Shown here: positions 10,718 to 13,146 of the stretch, one piece after another
Position numbering within the stretch: position 1 is the first letter of the stretch
How the letters are laid out: each line of letters starts with the position of its first letter
Assembly (NCBI GenBank): GCA_010030955.1
Contig: RHBP01000034.1
Location: 1-13,146, forward strand
DNA length: 13,146 bases
Reading direction: 5' to 3'
Source of the DNA: Synechococcaceae bacterium WBB_10_009
GTDB lineage: Bacteria; Cyanobacteriota; Cyanobacteriia; PCC-6307; Cyanobiaceae
Notes under the pieces: model-generated
Database searches by the model: none
Seen by the model: the letters and a program-made list of their open reading frames with translations, nothing else
What the model was told of the DNA's origin: nothing
Program-made: the position numbers and the translations under genes

Positions 10718-13146
10718 TCAGGTGCTCAGTGTGCGCCGTTGGGTCACCAGTTTGTAGGCCTCCACCCGATCGCCTTCCTGCCAGTTGGCGAAGCGATCGG
10801 TGCCGATGCCGCACTCGAAGCCAGTGGCCACCTCCTTCTGGTCGTCCTTGCCGCGGCGCAGGGAGTCGAGGAGTCGCGTCGGGCGGATCTTGCGCCATAC
10901 GCCGTCGCCCGAGGTGCTGTCGCGCTCGCCCTTGCCGTTGGTGACGTAGCAACCCGCCACGGCGCTCTTGCCGATGCTGAACACGGCGCGCACCTCCGCT
11001 TCGCCGAGGCTCTCCTCCACCATCTCGGGCTCCAGCAGGCCCTCCATGGCCATCTGGATGTCCTCGAGCAGCTTGTAGATCACGTCGTAATCGCGCACAT
11101 CCACGCCGGTGGCATCGGCGGCGCGCTTGGCACCCGGGGCCATTGAGGTGTTGAAGCCCACAATCACGGCGCCGGAGGCGGCGGCCAGATCCACATCGGT
11201 TTCGGTGACTTCGCCCGGCGCCGAGAGCAGCACCCGCACCTGCACCTCCTCCTGGGGCAGCTGCTCCAGGGAGCCGAGGATCGCCTCCACGGAACCCTGC
11301 ACGTCGGCCTTGAGGATCAGGTTGAGTTCCTTGAGTTCGCCCTCGCTGGCCTGCCCCGACATCGACGCCAGCGACACGCGGCGGGAGGCCATCTGCTGCG
11401 CCAGGCGGGTGGCACGGGCTTCGGTGGCGCGATCGCCCACCACGGCACGGGCGGCTTTCTCGTCGGGATAGACCTCGAATTCATCGCCGGCGGTGGGCAC
11501 TTCGCTGAAGCCCAGCGCCTCGACCGCATAGGAGGGGCCGGCCTCCTTCACGCGCTTGCCGTTGTCGTCGACCATGGCGCGCACCTTGCCCAGGATCGGA
11601 CCCGCGGCCAGCACGTCGCCGGTGCGCAGGGTGCCGTTCTGGATCAGCAGGGTGGCCACGGGGCCCTTGGCCTTGTCGAGGTGCGCCTCGATCACGGTGC
11701 CCTTGGCCATGCGGTCGGGGTTGGCCTGCAGGTCCTCCACTTCGGTGACCAGCAGGATCATCTCCAGCAGCTTGTCGATGTTCTCGCCCTTGATGGCGCT
11801 CACCGGCACCATCACGGTGTTGCCGCCCCAGTCCTCGGCCACCAGCTCCTGGGCAGAGAGCTCCTGCTTCACCCGATCCGGGGAGGCGCCCTCCTTGTCG
11901 ATTTTGTTGATGGCCACCACGATCGGCACCTTGGCGGCGCGGGCGTGGCTGATGGCCTCCAGGGTCTGGGGGCGCACGCCGTCATCGGCGGCCACCACGA
12001 GCACGGCCACGTCGGTGACCTTGGTGCCGCGGGCACGCATGGCGGTGAAGGCCTCGTGGCCCGGGGTGTCGAGGAAGGTGATCTTGCGCTGTTCGCCGGC
12101 GTGGGGCACCTCCACCTGGTAGGCGCCGATGTGCTGGGTGATGCCGCCGGCCTCGCCTGCGGTAACCCGCGTTTTGCGGATGGAGTCCAGCAGGCTGGTT
12201 TTGCCGTGGTCCACGTGGCCCATCACGGTCACCACGGGCGGGCGGCGGATCAGGTGAGCCAGGTCGCTCGCCTCGATCATCTCCACCGTCTTGGCGGCGG
12301 CCTCCTCCACGTCGTCCTCGAGCACCGGCACGCCGAACTCATCGGACACCGTCTCGATCGCGGAGAGATCGAGGGTTTGGGTGACGGTGGCGATGATGCC
12401 CTTGAAGAACAGGCTCTTGATGATTTCGGAGCTGTCGACGCCGAGGCGGTCAGCCAGTTCTTGCACCGTGAGGTTGCCCTCGGGCACCACCAGCATTTCG
12501 GGGCGCTGGGCCTTGGCCTCGCGGGCGGCCCGCAGTTCCATGGCGCGGCGGCGCTGGCGCTGGCGGGTGGTTTCCTTCTTGCGCTTGCGGGCCACCACCG
12601 TGGGTTTCGGCTGGGCTGCGGCGGCACCGCGGGGCTTGGCGGGGCGGGCCAGGGAGGCCTGCAGCACGATGGCGTCCTGTTCGCCGGCGAAGCCGCCGGT
12701 TTCTGCGGTCAGGGCGTCGTCGTTCTCGCCAATGATGTGAACCTTCTGGCGCTGCTTCTGGGGCGAGCGGCTGCGCAGGGCCTCGAGCTTGGCGGAGTCG
12801 TCCCAGTCGGGGCGGCGGGCGCGGCCGGGGGCCGGCGCCTGGGGGGTGCGGAAGTTGGGGCGGCGTGGTGCCGAGGGCGGCGTGGCCGAGGGGCGCAGGC
12901 CGTCTTCACCGGCGCTGGCGCCATCGGCGCCAGCCGGGGCACCGGGGCGGCGGGGCGCCGGAGCGGCGGGCCTGGCACCGGGCTTCTGCAGTTGCATCAG
13001 CTCGCCAGGGGCCACCGGCTTGCGCATGCCGGGCATCCCGGGCATGCCCGGCCGTGTGGGCGGTGCGGGGCGGGTGCCACCGCCCATGGGGGCGTTGCTG
13101 TCGCGGCGGATCGGTTTGCCCACCAGCTCCACCTGGGGCCGTGGCG
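10718..13146 (-). CDS. infB: Translation initiation factor IF-2 (partial, N-terminus beyond right edge)
   Basis: The last 808 residues of IF-2 are visible; the start lies beyond the edge. First comes a disordered Pro/Ala/Arg/Gly linker with a PGMPGMPGM repeat. An IF2_N domain follows (NLTVQELADRLGVDSSEIIKSL), then the G domain with G1 GHVDHGKT, G2 GGITQHIG, G3 DTPGHEAF, G4 NKID and G5 SAIKGEN. Domains II to IV follow, ending at the TGA at 10720-10718. IF-2 is a GTPase that places initiator tRNA on the small subunit and promotes subunit joining. All nucleotide-binding motifs are intact. The GTG at 13132 is internal, because the frame continues to the edge (PRPQ precedes it). Residues MGGGTRPAPPTRPG belong to the linker and are expected to vary. 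The gene runs into the low-complexity-tail membrane gene after 19 bp; no terminator was seen between them. Confidence 0.97.
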   Translation of the reverse strand, partial: PRPQVELVGKPIRRDSNAPMGGGTRPAPPTRPGMPGMPGMRKPVAPGELMQLQKPGARPAAPAPRRPGAPAGADGASAGEDGLRPSATPPSAPRRPNFRTPQAPAPGRARRPDWDDSAKLEALRSRSPQKQRQKVHIIGENDDALTAETGGFAGEQDAIVLQASLARPAKPRGAAAAQPKPTVVARKRKKETTRQRQRRRAMELRAAREAKAQRPEMLVVPEGNLTVQELADRLGVDSSEIIKSLFFKGIIATVTQTLDLSAIETVSDEFGVPVLEDDVEEAAAKTVEMIEASDLAHLIRRPPVVTVMGHVDHGKTSLLDSIRKTRVTAGEAGGITQHIGAYQVEVPHAGEQRKITFLDTPGHEAFTAMRARGTKVTDVAVLVVAADDGVRPQTLEAISHARAAKVPIVVAINKIDKEGASPDRVKQELSAQELVAEDWGGNTVMVPVSAIKGENIDKLLEMILLVTEVEDLQANPDRMAKGTVIEAHLDKAKGPVATLLIQNGTLRTGDVLAAGPILGKVRAMVDDNGKRVKEAGPSYAVEALGFSEVPTAGDEFEVYPDEKAARAVVGDRATEARATRLAQQMASRRVSLASMSGQASEGELKELNLILKADVQGSVEAILGSLEQLPQEEVQVRVLLSAPGEVTETDVDLAAASGAVIVGFNTSMAPGAKRAADATGVDVRDYDVIYKLLEDIQMAMEGLLEPEMVEESLGEAEVRAVFSIGKSAVAGCYVTNGKGERDSTSGDGVWRKIRPTRLLDSLRRGKDDQKEVATGFECGIGTDRFANWQEGDRVEAYKLVTQRRTLST

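Overview
The window is a gene-dense, GC-rich stretch of a cyanobacterial chromosome. CP12, ObgE, the cyanobacterial membrane families DUF2301 and DUF3493, and a 'low-complexity tail' membrane protein next to infB together point to a picocyanobacterium of the Synechococcus/Cyanobium kind. The high GC and the family set favour a Cyanobium-like or coastal/freshwater Synechococcus lineage, but this is inference and the species cannot be read from the sequence. Most of the region is core genome. No insertion sequence, CRISPR array, prophage gene or rRNA was seen.

Layout, left to right. (1) The 3' part of mutS2 (+) enters from the left edge. (2) A small two-gene module (-) follows, with a 4-nt ATGA overlap: a likely RNase-type toxin and a DUF2283 partner. 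Its GC is visibly lower than its neighbours'. (3) An orphan MalK/UgpC-type ABC ATPase (-) has a TTG start and lies head to head with obgE (+), only 39 bp apart. (4) obgE and cp12 (-) converge on a perfect hairpin. (5) An unrecognised 171-aa gene (+) overlaps tail to tail with the next operon. (6) A three-gene operon on the minus strand, transcribed leftward, encodes a glutathionyl-hydroquinone-reductase-like GST, a DUF2301 membrane protein and an ABC-F (Uup-type) ATPase. Both junctions are 4-nt start/stop overlaps. (7) An aspartoacylase-family gene (+) diverges from that operon and shares its stop-codon bases with a small lipoprotein gene (-). (8) tRNA-Thr(CGU) (-) comes next. (9) A DUF3493 gene (+) collides with a membrane-protein gene (-) whose low-complexity tail is read entirely from the antisense of DUF3493. 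(10) infB (-) runs off the right edge and reads into that membrane gene.

Functionally this is mostly housekeeping: recombination/ribosome rescue (MutS2), ribosome assembly GTPase (ObgE), Calvin-cycle redox switch (CP12), ribosome-associated ATPase (ABC-F), thiol/quinone detoxification (GST) and translation initiation (IF-2). The least ordinary parts are the low-GC toxin-antitoxin-like pair with a hairpin covering its ribosome binding site, the colliding DUF3493/tail-protein pair, a hairpin between a Shine-Dalgarno-like site and the start codon of the unknown gene, a short CP12 lacking the N-terminal cysteine pair, and an ObgE with TKSE in place of the usual NKxD motif. No convincing large new multi-gene system was found.
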